Positions 1 through 7,771 of a stretch of 32,034 nucleotides of DNA are shown in pieces. The notes beneath the pieces were generated by a model. That model did not search any database and was not told where the DNA came from. It was given only the letters and a program-made list of their open reading frames with translations. This DNA is from Hyphomicrobiales bacterium (lineage in GTDB: Bacteria > Pseudomonadota > Alphaproteobacteria > Rhizobiales > Xanthobacteraceae), in contig PLJS01000222.1 of the NCBI GenBank assembly GCA_003140315.1, forward strand, positions 1 to 32,034. Direction: 5' to 3'. Each line of letters opens with the position of its first letter. Position 1 is the stretch's first letter. A program made the translations under genes and the position numbers.

Positions 1-22
1 GACGGTCGCTCAGGATGACGGC

Positions 23-646
23 CTACACCGCGTTGAGCCAGCCGAAATGCACCGGATAGCCTTCACCGGACAAGAGCGACAGCGTCTCGTAGAGCGGCAG
101 GCCGACCACGTTGGTGTAGGAGCCGACGAGCTTCACCACGAAGCTTCCGGCCAGGCCCTGGATCGCATAGCCGCCGGCCTTGCCGCGCCATTCGCCCGAG
201 GCGAGATAGGCTTCAAGATCCTCGGTCGACAGGCGCTTGAACCGCACGCGCGTCTCGATCAGGCGCTGACGGAAGGTTTCCTTCGGCGTCACCAGGCAGA
301 TGCCGGTATAGACGCGGTGATTGCGGCCCGAGAGCAAGCGCAGGCACTGCGCGGCCTCTTCCAACATCTCGGCCTTCGGCATGACGCGGCGGCCGACCGC
401 GACCACGGTGTCGGCGGCGAGTACGTAGGCGCCGCGCAACTCCTCATCGAGACGTACCGTCGCAAGCGCGGCCTCGGCCTTGGCGCGCGCCAATCGATTG
501 GCAAGCGCGCGCGGCAGCTCGCCCTTCACGGGAATCTCGTCGACTTCCGTCGGGCGCAACTCTTCCGGCTCGATGCCGGCTTGATTGAGCAGGCCGAGCC
601 GGCGCGGCGAGCCGGAGGCGAGGACGAGCTTGGGTCGGCCGATCAT
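23..646 (-). CDS. maf: Maf-family nucleoside triphosphate pyrophosphatase
   Basis: The 207-aa product has the usual length of the Maf family, cytoplasmic enzymes that hydrolyse non-canonical or pyrimidine nucleoside triphosphates to monophosphate and pyrophosphate. Visible motifs are the N-terminal phosphate-binding ASGSPRR (residues 10-16), AADTVV near residue 77 and [10 protein letters not shown] near residue 155, which resembles the dTTP/UTP pyrophosphatase subgroup. The ATG at 646 places the conserved [11 protein letters not shown] block at the expected distance from the start. In related Hyphomicrobiales maf directly follows infA, and here the infA remnant lies just upstream (708-800), so the order is kept even though infA is damaged. 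Exact nucleotide preference cannot be read from the sequence. Confidence 0.93.
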   Translation of the reverse strand: MIGRPKLVLASGSPRRLGLLNQAGIEPEELRPTEVDEIPVKGELPRALANRLARAKAEAALATVRLDEELRGAYVLAADTVVAVGRRVMPKAEMLEEAAQCLRLLSGRNHRVYTGICLVTPKETFRQRLIETRVRFKRLSTEDLEAYLASGEWRGKAGGYAIQGLAGSFVVKLVGSYTNVVGLPLYETLSLLSGEGYPVHFGWLNAV

Positions 647-707
647 GAGACTCTAATCCAAACGTGCACCGGCGATGACGGCCGAAAGACTTTCCATATT
701 GCGGGAC

Positions 708-800
708 TTATTTGAAGCGATAGGTGATCCGACCCTTGGTGAGATCGTAGGGCGTCATCTCGACCAGCACCTTGTCGCTGGCGAGCACGCGGATGCGGTG
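708..800 (-). pseudogene. infA: 3' remnant of infA (translation initiation factor IF-1)
   Basis: On the minus strand the last 30 codons before the TAA at 708-710 encode a near-perfect IF-1 C-terminus, including [19 protein letters not shown] followed by [12 protein letters not shown]-1 is a 72-residue OB-fold protein. Upstream of codon 30 the homology stops abruptly: the same frame reads 13 unrelated codons and reaches a TAG at 840-842, with no start codon between. Neither of the other two minus-strand frames up to about 960 looks like an IF-1 N-terminus. I call it a 5'-truncated pseudogene in the normal infA-maf position. Because IF-1 is essential, an intact copy must exist elsewhere; related genera often carry more than one. 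The roughly 300-bp gap between maf and the next gene holds only this remnant. Confidence 0.82.
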
Positions 801-955
801 GGCCTCGCCACCGTCACCTTCCTTGAACGGGCCAGAAACCTAGCGGAATCGGCAAAACTTCACAACCATCGTCCCGGCGACGGCCGCGACATTCTCCCAT
901 GGCGCGACGCGATCTCGCGTATGGTGCGCCAACTTTTGGGGGAGGATCAATCGTC

Positions 956-1234
956 ATGTCCAAGCCGCTTACCGCCATCGTGATCGTCGTCGGGCTCGCC
1001 ATGTCGCCGCAGACGGCGCACGCCAATTACGTCTGCAACCTCAACCCTTATGGCGACAATTTCCTGTCGTTGCGGACGGGGCCGGGCGGTTCGTATGACG
1101 AGATCGAACGAATGGGCGAGAACACGGTTCTCCGCGTGGTCGGTTCGCGCGGCCCATGGCTCAATGTCCGCAAGCTCGACGGCTCGGAGGGCTGGGCGCA
1201 CAGCCGCTGGGTCTGCGGCGGGTCTCCGCGCTGA
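956..1234 (+). CDS. Small secreted SH3-like (SH3b) domain protein
   Basis: This is a 92-residue protein with an N-terminal signal peptide (MSKPLTAIVIVVGLAMSPQT, cleavage probably after AHA) followed by a bacterial SH3-like fold. The pattern LSLRTGPGGSYDEI, then GSRGPWLNVRKLDGSEGWAH and a terminal WVCGG is typical of SH3b domains, which bind cell-wall or protein ligands in the periplasm. I prefer the ATG at 956 over one at 899 because a GGGGGAGG ribosome site lies about 10 bases upstream and the signal peptide starts cleanly there. Two cysteines in the mature part (CNLNPY near the start and WVCGG near the end) may form a disulphide. It lies head-to-head with the truncated infA and ends 6 bp before the convergent phosphatase gene. 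Confidence 0.8.
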   Translation: MSKPLTAIVIVVGLAMSPQTAHANYVCNLNPYGDNFLSLRTGPGGSYDEIERMGENTVLRVVGSRGPWLNVRKLDGSEGWAHSRWVCGGSPR

Positions 1235-1240
1235 GCGTTC

Positions 1241-1693
1241 TCATTCGTTGCCGCCCGCCTGTCCGGCGAAGCGCTGCCTGATCCTCCGCGCCAGCCCATC
1301 GCGCACGTCGCGATAGGCGTCGAGGCGCTGCTCGCGGGTGCCCTCGGTCGCGGCAGGATCGGGCGTCGGCCAATATTCGACGTCGGCACCAAGCGTGCGG
1401 GTGAGTTCGAGCGCGCGGTGGTGCGCTTCGGGCGAAAGCGTCACGATGAGGTCGAAGTTCAAGCCTTCCCACTCGTCGAGTTCCTCGAACGTCATCGGCT
1501 TGTGCTTTCCGATATCGAGGCCGATCTCATCCATCACGGCGACCGCGAACGGATCGAGCTCGCCCTTGCGCGAGCCGGCCGAGCCCACGTACGTGCGGCC
1601 GAAGAAATGCCGGAATAACGCCGCCGCCATCGGCGAGCGCACCGAGTTCATCCCGCACGCGAACAGTACCGCCTGAGGCCTTGCGGTACGCAT
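1241..1693 (-). CDS. Low-molecular-weight phosphatase family protein (LMW-PTP / arsenate reductase-like)
   Basis: The 150-aa protein begins with the LMW-PTP P-loop CGMNSVR (CX5R; Cys13, Arg19), containing the nucleophilic cysteine and phosphate-binding arginine. The downstream segment WPTPDPA supplies the general-acid aspartate of the family. Members dephosphorylate protein phosphotyrosine or, in the arsenate reductase branch, reduce arsenate; I cannot separate these roles here. The M-N-S-V-R-S P-loop is characteristic of the alphaproteobacterial gene that sits between UPF0262 and infA, and this context is preserved. It faces the SH3 gene tail-to-tail across 6 bp. A perfect 17-bp inverted repeat and a REP-like palindrome lie directly upstream. 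Confidence 0.88.
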   Translation of the reverse strand: MRTARPQAVLFACGMNSVRSPMAAALFRHFFGRTYVGSAGSRKGELDPFAVAVMDEIGLDIGKHKPMTFEELDEWEGLNFDLIVTLSPEAHHRALELTRTLGADVEYWPTPDPAATEGTREQRLDAYRDVRDGLARRIRQRFAGQAGGNE

Positions 1694-1697
1694 ACGC

Positions 1698-1738
1698 TAG
1701 ATCATGATCGCGTTGAGCAGAAACGCGATCATGATCTA
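1698..1738. repeat. Perfect 17-bp inverted repeat
   Basis: The arms TAGATCATGATCGCGTT (1698-1714) and AACGCGATCATGATCTA (1722-1738) are exact reverse complements around a 7-nt loop. It lies between the phosphatase and UPF0262 genes, immediately upstream of the phosphatase start, and is next to a second palindrome at 1751-1799. It is probably an intergenic REP-type element; a cruciform or attenuator role is possible. Confidence 0.85.
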
Positions 1739-1750
1739 TCCCTTTTGTTT

Positions 1751-1799
1751 GAGCATGATCTTGTCCGAAAACCGGTGGCCACTTTTCGGGATCATGCTC
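1751..1799. repeat. REP-like palindrome, copy 1
   Basis: The 49-bp element starts GAGCATGATC and ends GGGATCATGCTC, with an internal near-palindrome CCGAAAACCGG...CACTTTTCGG. Its last base is the first base of the TAG stop codon complement (1799-1801) of the minus-strand UPF0262 gene. Two further full copies in this window are at 14118-14166 and 15361-15407. Confidence 0.92.
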
Positions 1800-2296
1800 T
1801 AGCCTTTCCAATACAGCACGCAGATCAGGGTGAAGAGGCGGCGCGCGGTGTCGAAGTCGACGTCGATCTTTTCGTTCAGCCGCTCGCGCAACAGCTCGGA
1901 ACCCTCGTTGTGCAGGCCGCGGCGGCCCATGTCGATCGCCTCGATCTGGTTCGGCGTCGCGTTGCGGATCGCCTTGTAATAGCTGTCGCAGAGCAGGAAA
2001 TAGTCCTTCACGATGCGCCGGAACGGCGTGAGCGAGAGCAGATGCGCCATGACCGGCGTGCCGTCGCCGAGCCTGATGTCGAACACGAGACGGTTCTCGG
2101 TGATCGACAGGTGCAGCGCGTACGGGCCGCCATCGTGGCCGGCGGGCGCGAACGAATTGTCCTCGATCAGATCGTAGATCGCGACCGCGCGTTCATGCTC
2201 GATGTCCGAGCTGGAGCGTCCGATCGAGCCTTCATCGAGCGTGACCTTGACGAGACGCCGCTTGGGATCGCCGCCTGCGGCCCGCTCGCTCGTCAT
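1799..2296 (-). CDS. UPF0262 family protein
   Basis: The 165-aa protein matches the alphaproteobacterial UPF0262 family, which has no established function. Recognisable blocks are [35 protein letters not shown] and [18 protein letters not shown] at the C-terminus. The ATG at 2294-2296 overlaps the stop of hisD in an ATGA arrangement, so the two are very likely translationally coupled. Its TAG stop abuts the REP-like palindrome that begins at 1799 going downstream. The conserved linkage to hisD across Hyphomicrobiales suggests shared expression but does not by itself show a role in histidine synthesis. Confidence 0.9.
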   Translation of the reverse strand: MTSERAAGGDPKRRLVKVTLDEGSIGRSSSDIEHERAVAIYDLIEDNSFAPAGHDGGPYALHLSITENRLVFDIRLGDGTPVMAHLLSLTPFRRIVKDYFLLCDSYYKAIRNATPNQIEAIDMGRRGLHNEGSELLRERLNEKIDVDFDTARRLFTLICVLYWKG

Positions 2297-3588
2297 CGCC
2301 GGTTCAGCCGTATCGACACCGAGCGGGCGTGGGCGCCGAGACCCTCCGCCTCGCCCAATGCGATCGCGGCGGGCCCGAGCGCGCGCAACGCATCGGCGTC
2401 GAGCTTCAGGATCGAGGTGCGCTTCATGAAGTCGAGCACGCCAAGCCCGGACGAGAAGCGCGCCGAGCGCGCGGTCGGCAGGACGTGATTGGAGCCCGCC
2501 ACGTAATCGCCGATCGCCTCGGGCGTGTGGGCGCCGAGGAAGATCGCGCCGGCATTGCGGATCTTGGCCGCGAGACTCTCTGGATCGCGGGTTTCGATCT
2601 CCAGATGCTCGGGCGCGATGGCGTCGGTGAGCGCTACCGCGGCGTCAAGCTCCTGGACCAGGATGATGGCGCCGAAATCACGCCACGACGCGCCGGCGAC
2701 CGAAGCGCGCGGCAGCGTCTTCAACTGGCTTTCCACCGCCTGCACGACAGCATCGGCAAGCGGCGCGTCATCGGTGATCAGGATCGCCTGAGCGGCCGTG
2801 TCGTGCTCGGCTTGTGCCAGCAGGTCGGCGGCGATCCAGTCGGGATTAGCGTCGCGGTCGGCGATGATCAGCACCTCGGACGGCCCGGCGATCATGTCGA
2901 TCCCGACACGGCCAAACACCAGGCGTTTGGCGGCCGCCACATAGGCGTTACCGGGGCCGACGATCTTGGCCACCGGTGCGACCGTCTGCGTCCCATAGGC
3001 GAGCGCCGCGACCGCCTGCGCACCGCCGACGCGATAAATCTCGTCGACGCCTGCCAGTTTCGCGGCGGCGAGCACCAGCGGATTGAGCCTGCCGTCGGGC
3101 GCCGGCACCACCATCACGACGCGAGGGACACCGGCGACCTTGGCGGGCACGGCATTCATCAGCACCGACGACGGATAGGCGGCGGTGCCGCCCGGCACAT
3201 AGAGCCCGACCGCTTCGATCGCGGTCCAGCGGTGCCCGAGCTCGACGCCGAGTGCATCGGTGAAGCGCTCGTCCTTCGGCACCTGGCGGCGGTGATAGGT
3301 CTCGATGCGGTCGCGCGCGAGCGTGAGCGCGGCGAGCGCGGCGGGTTCGCAAGCAGCGCCGGCAGCGTCGATCTCCTCGCGCGCAATGCGCAGGTCCGCC
3401 GCATCGATCGAAACACGATCAAACTTGTTGGTCAGTTCGACCAGGGCATGGTCGCCGCGCGCCGCGACATCGGCGATGATCGCGCGGACCGCCTGCTCGA
3501 CGTCGGCCGCGTTTTCGCGCTTGGCATCGAGAAAGGCGCGGAACCGCGCGGCGAAGTCCGGGGCGCGGGCGTCGAGGCGGATCGGCAT
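2293..3588 (-). CDS. hisD: Histidinol dehydrogenase
   Basis: This 431-aa enzyme catalyses the last two NAD-dependent oxidations of histidine biosynthesis, L-histidinol to L-histidinal to L-histidine, using a bound zinc. The start at 3588 ([12 protein letters not shown]) gives the family length; an upstream in-frame ATG at 3705 would read through the hairpin repeat and add 39 non-homologous residues. Visible motifs include [27 protein letters not shown], the zinc-ligand segment LAQAEHD and the catalytic Glu-His in [10 protein letters not shown]. HisD stands apart from the other his genes here and overlaps UPF0262 by ATGA. A DUF2948 gene is upstream, separated by a hairpin repeat, which matches the usual order in related genomes. 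Confidence 0.97.
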   Translation of the reverse strand: MPIRLDARAPDFAARFRAFLDAKRENAADVEQAVRAIIADVAARGDHALVELTNKFDRVSIDAADLRIAREEIDAAGAACEPAALAALTLARDRIETYHRRQVPKDERFTDALGVELGHRWTAIEAVGLYVPGGTAAYPSSVLMNAVPAKVAGVPRVVMVVPAPDGRLNPLVLAAAKLAGVDEIYRVGGAQAVAALAYGTQTVAPVAKIVGPGNAYVAAAKRLVFGRVGIDMIAGPSEVLIIADRDANPDWIAADLLAQAEHDTAAQAILITDDAPLADAVVQAVESQLKTLPRASVAGASWRDFGAIILVQELDAAVALTDAIAPEHLEIETRDPESLAAKIRNAGAIFLGAHTPEAIGDYVAGSNHVLPTARSARFSSGLGVLDFMKRTSILKLDADALRALGPAAIALGEAEGLGAHARSVSIRLNRR

Positions 3589-3603
3589 TGAAATGCGCTC
3601 TGC

Positions 3604-3727
3604 ATCCCTCCCCCACTCGGGGGAGGGTGGCCGCGAGCATCGCGAGCGGCCGGGTGGGGAAGCTTGCCGGCAGGATAACCCTACGCGGCGCGCGTTGCTC
3701 GCCACCCTCCCCTTTCAGGGGAGGGAT
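3604..3727. repeat. Twin-hairpin GC-rich intergenic repeat A
   Basis: Two hairpins, TCCCTCCCC...GGGGGAGGG (3605-3627) and CCCTCCCC...GGGGAGGG (3705-3725), face each other, and the flanking GGTGGC/GCCACC bases make the whole element an imperfect inverted repeat. It fills the gap between DUF2948 and hisD. Similar twin-hairpin elements occur at 17115-17231 and 22481-22582. It could act as a terminator or RNA-processing site. Confidence 0.8.
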
Positions 3728-3769
3728 GTCACCGCTCAATGGCTTGCAGGCAAATTCCCGTCAACCCCG

Positions 3770-4210
3770 TCAGGCCTGATCGACCGCGTGGGCCGGACGG
3801 GCGGTAGCGGTCCAGGTCGGCCCGAGATCGGCAAGCTCGCATTCGAGGCACTCGACCTCAAGACGCAGCGCCGCTCCGCCCGAGAAGATCAGCGTGACGG
3901 TGCCGGCCGGCGGGTCGGTCTCGGCGTATTCGATGGCGAGCAGGTTGAGCACCGCGTCGCTCGCGGCGGGATTCACGTTGCGGCCGCGGAACGAGAGCAC
4001 GCGTTCGAAGCGCAAAGCAGCGCGGCGGCGCTGGTAGCAAGGCTCGAGCCCGCCGCACGCCTCCCAGTCGAAGCGATTGAGCGCAAGAACGAGCCGCTTC
4101 TCGGCCGGCCACCACAAAATATCGGCGACCTTAACGACGGCATCCTGCAGATGCGTCGAGACGACTTCGATATCGTCCTTGTCGAGGGCGATCAGCTTGA
4201 GCGGTTGCAT
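3770..4210 (-). CDS. DUF2948 family protein
   Basis: The 146-aa protein belongs to a conserved alphaproteobacterial family of unknown function. The start MQPLKLIALDKDDIEVVSTH (ATG at 4208-4210) is the family's usual N-terminus, followed by LQDAVVKVADILW, RLVLALNRFDWE, FERVLSFRGRNV, LLAIEYAETD and VTLIFSGGAALRLEVECLE. An in-frame ATG at 4264 would add 18 poorly conserved residues. No signal peptide, membrane segment or catalytic motif is visible, so it is probably a soluble cytoplasmic protein. It lies between murA and hisD on the same strand, as in related genomes. Function is unknown. Confidence 0.88.
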   Translation of the reverse strand: MQPLKLIALDKDDIEVVSTHLQDAVVKVADILWWPAEKRLVLALNRFDWEACGGLEPCYQRRRAALRFERVLSFRGRNVNPAASDAVLNLLAIEYAETDPPAGTVTLIFSGGAALRLEVECLECELADLGPTWTATARPAHAVDQA

Positions 4211-4308
4211 GGTCAGCGCTTCTTCCGTCGCGACACGTTGCCCGCTAGTTAAGGACGCCGGCAAGAAGACGCAAGACGGGGCGTCTTCTCTTCGGGCAAT
4301 CCGCGCAC

Positions 4309-5598
4309 CTAGCCGCTGATCCGCTCCACCGTCGCGCCGCAGCGGCTGAGCTTGTCTTCCAGCCGCTCGAAGCCGCGATCGAGGTGATAGACGCGGTTGA
4401 CCATGGTCTCGCCTTCGGCGGCGAGCGCCGCGATCACGAGCGAGACCGAGGCGCGCAGGTCGGTCGCCATCACCGGGGCGCCCGTGAGCCTGTCGACGCC
4501 CTCGATGGTGGCGTTCTGCCCGTCGAGATGGATGTGCGCGCCGAGGCGTGCAAGCTCCTGCACGTGCATGAAGCGGTTCTCGAAGATCGTCTCGGTGATG
4601 CGCGAGGTGCCGCGCGCGCGCGTCATCAGTGCCATGAGTTGCGCCTGCAGATCGGTCGGGAAGCCGGGAAACGGCGCGGTCGTCACGTCGACCGGGCGGA
4701 TACCTGCGTCATTGCGCGCAATACGGATGCCGGCATTGGTGGCGGATATCTCGGCTCCCGCTTGGCTGAGCACGTCGAGCGCGTTCTGCAACAGCTCGGG
4801 CCGTGCGCCTTCGAGCAGCACGTCGCCGCCGGTCATCGCGACCGCCATCGCGTAAGTGCCGGTCTCGATGCGATCGGGGAGTACGCTGTGGCGCGTGCCG
4901 GAGAGCTTCGCCACGCCCTCGACCACGATGCGCGAGGTGCCGGCACCCGATATCCTGGCGCCCATCTTGATGAGGCAATCCGCGACGTCGACGATCTCGG
5001 GCTCGCGCGCGGCGTTCTCGATCACGCTCGTGCCAGAGGCGAGGCAGGCGCCCATCAGCGCCACATGCGTGCCGCCGACCGTCACTTTCGGAAACTCGAT
5101 CTCACCGCCTTCAAGGCCGTTGTCGGCATTCGCGATCACATAGCCGCCGTCGATCTCGATCTTCGCGCCGAGCCGCTCCATCGCCATGATGAGCAGATCG
5201 ACCGGCCGCGTGCCGATGGCGCAGCCGCCCGGCATCGAGACCTTGGCGCGTCCCATGCGGGCGACCAGCGGGGCGAGCACCCAGAAGCTGCCGCGCATCT
5301 TGGAGACGAGCTCATAGGGCGCGGTCGTGTCGACGATATCGGCGGCCGAGATGTGCATGGTCTGGTTGCTGTGCTCGACGTCACCCGGGCGCTTGCCCTT
5401 GATGGTGATGTCGACGCCATGGTTGCTCAAGATTCGCTGGAGCAGCAGCACGTCGGCGAGCCGCGGCACGTTGTCGAGGATGAGCGTGTCCCGGGTGAGC
5501 AGGCTCGCGATCATCAGCGGCAGAGTGGCGTTCTTGGCGCCGGAAATCGGGATCGAGCCGTGAAGCGGCTTGCCGCCGACGATGCGGATGCGGTCCAT
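4309..5598 (-). CDS. murA: UDP-N-acetylglucosamine 1-carboxyvinyltransferase
   Basis: This 429-aa enzyme transfers enolpyruvate from PEP to UDP-GlcNAc, the first committed cytoplasmic step of peptidoglycan synthesis. The start [20 protein letters not shown] (ATG at 5598) fits the family; the open frame extends 31 residues further upstream but without homology. Motifs are [11 protein letters not shown] with the Lys-Asn pair, [14 protein letters not shown] with the PEP-binding, fosfomycin-target cysteine, [18 protein letters not shown] with the catalytic aspartate, and [15 protein letters not shown]. The active-site Cys rather than Asp predicts fosfomycin sensitivity of the enzyme. A 60-aa conserved small gene starts just upstream in the same direction. 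Confidence 0.97.
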   Translation of the reverse strand: MDRIRIVGGKPLHGSIPISGAKNATLPLMIASLLTRDTLILDNVPRLADVLLLQRILSNHGVDITIKGKRPGDVEHSNQTMHISAADIVDTTAPYELVSKMRGSFWVLAPLVARMGRAKVSMPGGCAIGTRPVDLLIMAMERLGAKIEIDGGYVIANADNGLEGGEIEFPKVTVGGTHVALMGACLASGTSVIENAAREPEIVDVADCLIKMGARISGAGTSRIVVEGVAKLSGTRHSVLPDRIETGTYAMAVAMTGGDVLLEGARPELLQNALDVLSQAGAEISATNAGIRIARNDAGIRPVDVTTAPFPGFPTDLQAQLMALMTRARGTSRITETIFENRFMHVQELARLGAHIHLDGQNATIEGVDRLTGAPVMATDLRASVSLVIAALAAEGETMVNRVYHLDRGFERLEDKLSRCGATVERISG

Positions 5599-5632
5599 GA
5601 AACTCCCCGTGCCCACCGGCGAGAGCGCCGGC

Positions 5633-5815
5633 CTAACTCTTCTTGTCCCCGAGGATTCCGGCGGAATCGTGGGGCACGCCCGGCTCGTCACGCGCGTCTT
5701 GCCGCGCTCGCGCCTGCGCCTTACGCCGCTTGAGGTTCTCCCGCAAGGCGGCCTGCAGGCGCGCCTCGCGCCCGGCCCTCTCGCCTGACGGCAAAGGCTT
5801 CGTTCTCTCCGTCAT
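5633..5815 (-). CDS. Conserved small basic protein upstream of murA
   Basis: The 60-aa protein starts at the ATG at 5813-5815 ([20 protein letters not shown]) and is rich in Arg, Lys and Ala. The central [20 protein letters not shown] looks like one charged helix. Short proteins containing [12 protein letters not shown] upstream of murA are familiar to me from Bradyrhizobium and relatives, where they are annotated as hypothetical. An in-frame ATG at 5851 would add 12 residues without a clear benefit. The C-terminal third is less ordered. Function is unknown; the size and charge would suit nucleic-acid or ribosome binding, but that is only inference. Confidence 0.72.
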   Translation of the reverse strand: MTERTKPLPSGERAGREARLQAALRENLKRRKAQARARQDARDEPGVPHDSAGILGDKKS

Positions 5816-5877
5816 GCGCGCTAGATTACGCCGAATGGCGCGCGAACGCACGCCGGAACCGGGCGAAGAGGCGTTTC

Positions 5878-6360
5878 ATGGTTGATTTCGCGACCTTGCT
5901 CGATCGCTTCGCAAAGGCCGTCCATCACAATGACGGCGCGGGCTTGGCCTCCCTGTTCACCGCGGACGGCATCTACGACGACGGCTTCTACGGAGAATAT
6001 TCCGGGCGCGAGGCGATCGCCGCGATGCTCGGGCATTTCCACGAGACCGGCACGGACTACCGCTGGGACTTCCTCGATCCGTTAAGCGACGGCCGCATCG
6101 GCTATGCGCGCTACCGCTTCAGCTATGTCTCGAAGGTGCCGGGTTCGGAGGGTAAGCCGGTCGTGCTCGAGGGAACAAGCTTCTTCACGTTCCAGGATGA
6201 CATGATCGCGCGCTATTGCGAGGTGTTCGACCGCGGGCTCGCGCTTGTTCAGCAGGATTTTCCGGCCGAGCGGATCAAGAAGGTGCTGGTCAAGGCCGCA
6301 GCCCGACAGAACGCCGGCGCTGAATGCCAGCAGCACCTCAAGCGCTTCGCGCCGCCGTAA
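5878..6360 (+). CDS. NTF2-like / SnoaL-like domain protein
   Basis: This 160-aa protein has the cone-shaped alpha+beta NTF2-like fold pattern: an N-terminal helix (FATLLDRFAKAVHHNDGAGL), the segment ASLFTADGIYDDGFYGEYSG, then GREAIAAMLGHFHE and a C-terminal sheet with EGTSFFTFQDDMIARYCEVFD. Members range from ketosteroid isomerases and dehydratases to binding proteins with no activity. The residues visible (Asp in LFTADG, His/Glu in GHFHE) do not fix a reaction. The start is preceded by a GAAGAGG ribosome site. It is monocistronic between the divergent small murA-linked gene and the tRNA-Thr gene. Confidence 0.82.
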   Translation: MVDFATLLDRFAKAVHHNDGAGLASLFTADGIYDDGFYGEYSGREAIAAMLGHFHETGTDYRWDFLDPLSDGRIGYARYRFSYVSKVPGSEGKPVVLEGTSFFTFQDDMIARYCEVFDRGLALVQQDFPAERIKKVLVKAAARQNAGAECQQHLKRFAPP

Positions 6361-6438
6361 CCTGCTTGCGGGTCCGGTCCCCTTGTGGCAAGAACGCGCG
6401 CGTTTCCGGCGCTTTCCTTCCATTTCGGCCGGACCAAA

Positions 6439-6513
6439 GCTGCCGTAGCTCAGTGGTAGAGCACTTCATTGGTAATGAAGAGGTCGTCAGTTCAATCCTG
6501 ACCGGCAGCACCA
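6439..6513 (+). tRNA. tRNA-Thr (anticodon GGU), CCA encoded
   Basis: The acceptor arm pairs GCTGCCG (6439-6445) with CGGCAGC, followed by discriminator A and an encoded CCA (6511-6513). The D-arm is GTAGCTCAGTGGTAGAGC. The anticodon stem CTTCA/TGAAG encloses loop TTGGTAA, giving anticodon GGU for threonine codons ACC/ACU. The T-arm is GTCAG-TTCAATC-CTGAC. All arms fold canonically. Confidence 0.97.
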
Positions 6514-6699
6514 GTGAGATCAACGACTTAGCTCATCCTCTCAAAATCGTTGGCACCGATTTGGCACCGTGAACGTCGCGCGAAACCATGGCGAAGTCGA
6601 TCGCCTACAGTCGCTGGTCTCGTTGGGTTTCGCGCCCGGAAACTGTCGCTGCGCGATCTGCCATAGAGCGGTACGCTGGGTCACAGCAAGGAGACATTG

Positions 6700-6876
6700 A
6701 TGAGCAAAAATCCGACGCCACGAATCGACCAGTTGCGGGCGATGCGTGAAGCGCAGTTCGCACGCAACGAAGAACGCCAAAAGGAAGAAGCGGTCGTCGA
6801 GGGACCGCCCGCAAAGAGCGCAAAGAAAAAGAAGGTAAAAAAGAAAACTGGACCGGAGACGCTGAAACGCGATTAG
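6700..6876 (+). CDS. 58-aa lysine-rich small protein
   Basis: The ATG at 6700 is preceded by a strong AAGGAG ribosome site (6688-6693), and the frame runs 58 codons to TAG at 6874-6876. The product begins MSKNPTPRIDQLRAMREAQF, has a charged helical centre (ARNEERQKEE) and a very basic tail (KSAKKKKVKKKTGPETLKRD). The A/G-rich tail differs in base composition from its GC-rich surroundings. No domain is recognised. The basic C-terminus suggests binding to nucleic acid or another polyanion, but that is inference. It sits alone between the tRNA-Thr and the aldolase operon. Confidence 0.62.
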   Translation: MSKNPTPRIDQLRAMREAQFARNEERQKEEAVVEGPPAKSAKKKKVKKKTGPETLKRD

Positions 6877-6975
6877 CGAAGTACGTTGCAATGCCCTGTG
6901 AGCCTTGGGCAGGAGTGAGAATACGCCGGCTACTTCCGTGTTGAGACGCGTTCAACGACTTGTCGCCGCGAAACC

Positions 6976-7758
6976 TCAAAGCACCTGCCGCAACGTCTCC
7001 GAGCGGGCCCTCGCGCCTGCCAGGAGATAGTTGTGATCCGATCCTGACAGCACGAACCTTGCACCGAGCTTGATGTAGCGGCTCGCGTTTTCCTTGTCGT
7101 ACACGCCACCCATGCCGAGCGCCTTGCCGTTGGCCCGGCAGGCCGCGGCGACCGCCTCATAGGCTTCGACCACGCGCGGATGACCGATCTGGCCGGAGAT
7201 CCCCATCTCGGCGGTCAGGTCCGAGGTTCCGATCAAGAGCGCATCGATGCCCTCGACCGCCGCAATGGCGTTCGCGTTGTGCACCGCCTCGGGACTCTCG
7301 ATCATCGCCACCACCAGCACGGCATCGTTCAGCGCGGCCTGCGCCTCGTCGTTGCCGGGCGGCTGAAAGCCATAGGCGGCCGGCGGGCCGCCCCAACTGC
7401 GCGTCCCGATCGGCGGATAGCGGAACGCCTTCACGAGCTGCTTTGCCCGCTCGGCCGTGTCGACATGCGGGACGACGACGCCGAGCGCGCCGTTGTCGAG
7501 CGCGCGCGTGCCTTCGTCGAGCGCATCGGCGCAGCAGCGCACGATCGGGGTCACGCCAGTCGGCAGCGCGGCGAGACAGAGCTGCGTCGCCTCATGCACC
7601 GAGAACGCGCCGTGTTCCATGTCGATGAAGAGCCAGTCGTGATCGGCGGCGGCCGCGAGCGTCGCGGTCGCGCTGGTGCGCAGATGATGCACGCCGAAAC
7701 CGAGCGCCAGTTCGTTCGCTTTCAGCTTGCGCTTGGTGACATTCTCGACGAGGGCCAT
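6976..7758 (-). CDS. HpcH/HpaI-family aldolase (class II, 2-oxo acid aldolase)
   Basis: The 260-aa protein belongs to the metal-dependent HpcH/HpaI aldolase family, which cleaves 4-hydroxy-2-oxo acids such as 4-hydroxy-2-oxoheptanedioate into pyruvate and an aldehyde. Family landmarks are present: FIDMEHG (residues 44-50) with catalytic His49, Arg74 in TPIVRC, the metal ligands Glu154 (MIESPEAV) and Asp180 (LLIGTSDLTAEMG), and the loop GTRSWGGPPAAYGF. It is the last gene of a three-gene operon with a binding protein and a hydratase of the preceding pathway step. An AAAGG ribosome site precedes the ATG. A role at the end of a meta-cleavage-type pathway is inferred; the true aldehyde product is unknown. 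Confidence 0.88.
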   Translation of the reverse strand: MALVENVTKRKLKANELALGFGVHHLRTSATATLAAAADHDWLFIDMEHGAFSVHEATQLCLAALPTGVTPIVRCCADALDEGTRALDNGALGVVVPHVDTAERAKQLVKAFRYPPIGTRSWGGPPAAYGFQPPGNDEAQAALNDAVLVVAMIESPEAVHNANAIAAVEGIDALLIGTSDLTAEMGISGQIGHPRVVEAYEAVAAACRANGKALGMGGVYDKENASRYIKLGARFVLSGSDHNYLLAGARARSETLRQVL

Positions 7759-7771
7759 GGATTGCCTTTCT

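Noticed and set aside
1-22. GCTCAGGATGACGG at the window edge, resembling the end of a Bradyrhizobium-type intergenic repeat
   Set aside because: Too little of the element is inside the window to support the call.
47-715. Long open frame on the plus strand opposite maf
   Set aside because: It is the antisense shadow of maf in high-GC DNA; the protein has no recognisable motif and maf is unmistakable.
2329-3591. 420-codon plus-strand open frame opposite hisD
   Set aside because: Antisense shadow of hisD, with low-complexity composition.
4384-5733. 449-codon plus-strand open frame opposite murA
   Set aside because: His/Asp/Arg-rich composition typical of antisense frames; murA on the minus strand has all catalytic motifs.
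6578-6635. 10-bp inverted repeat GCGCGAAACC/GGTTTCGCGC with a 38-nt loop
   Set aside because: Perfect but short with a long loop; such matches are expected by chance in GC-rich DNA and there is no poly-T tract.
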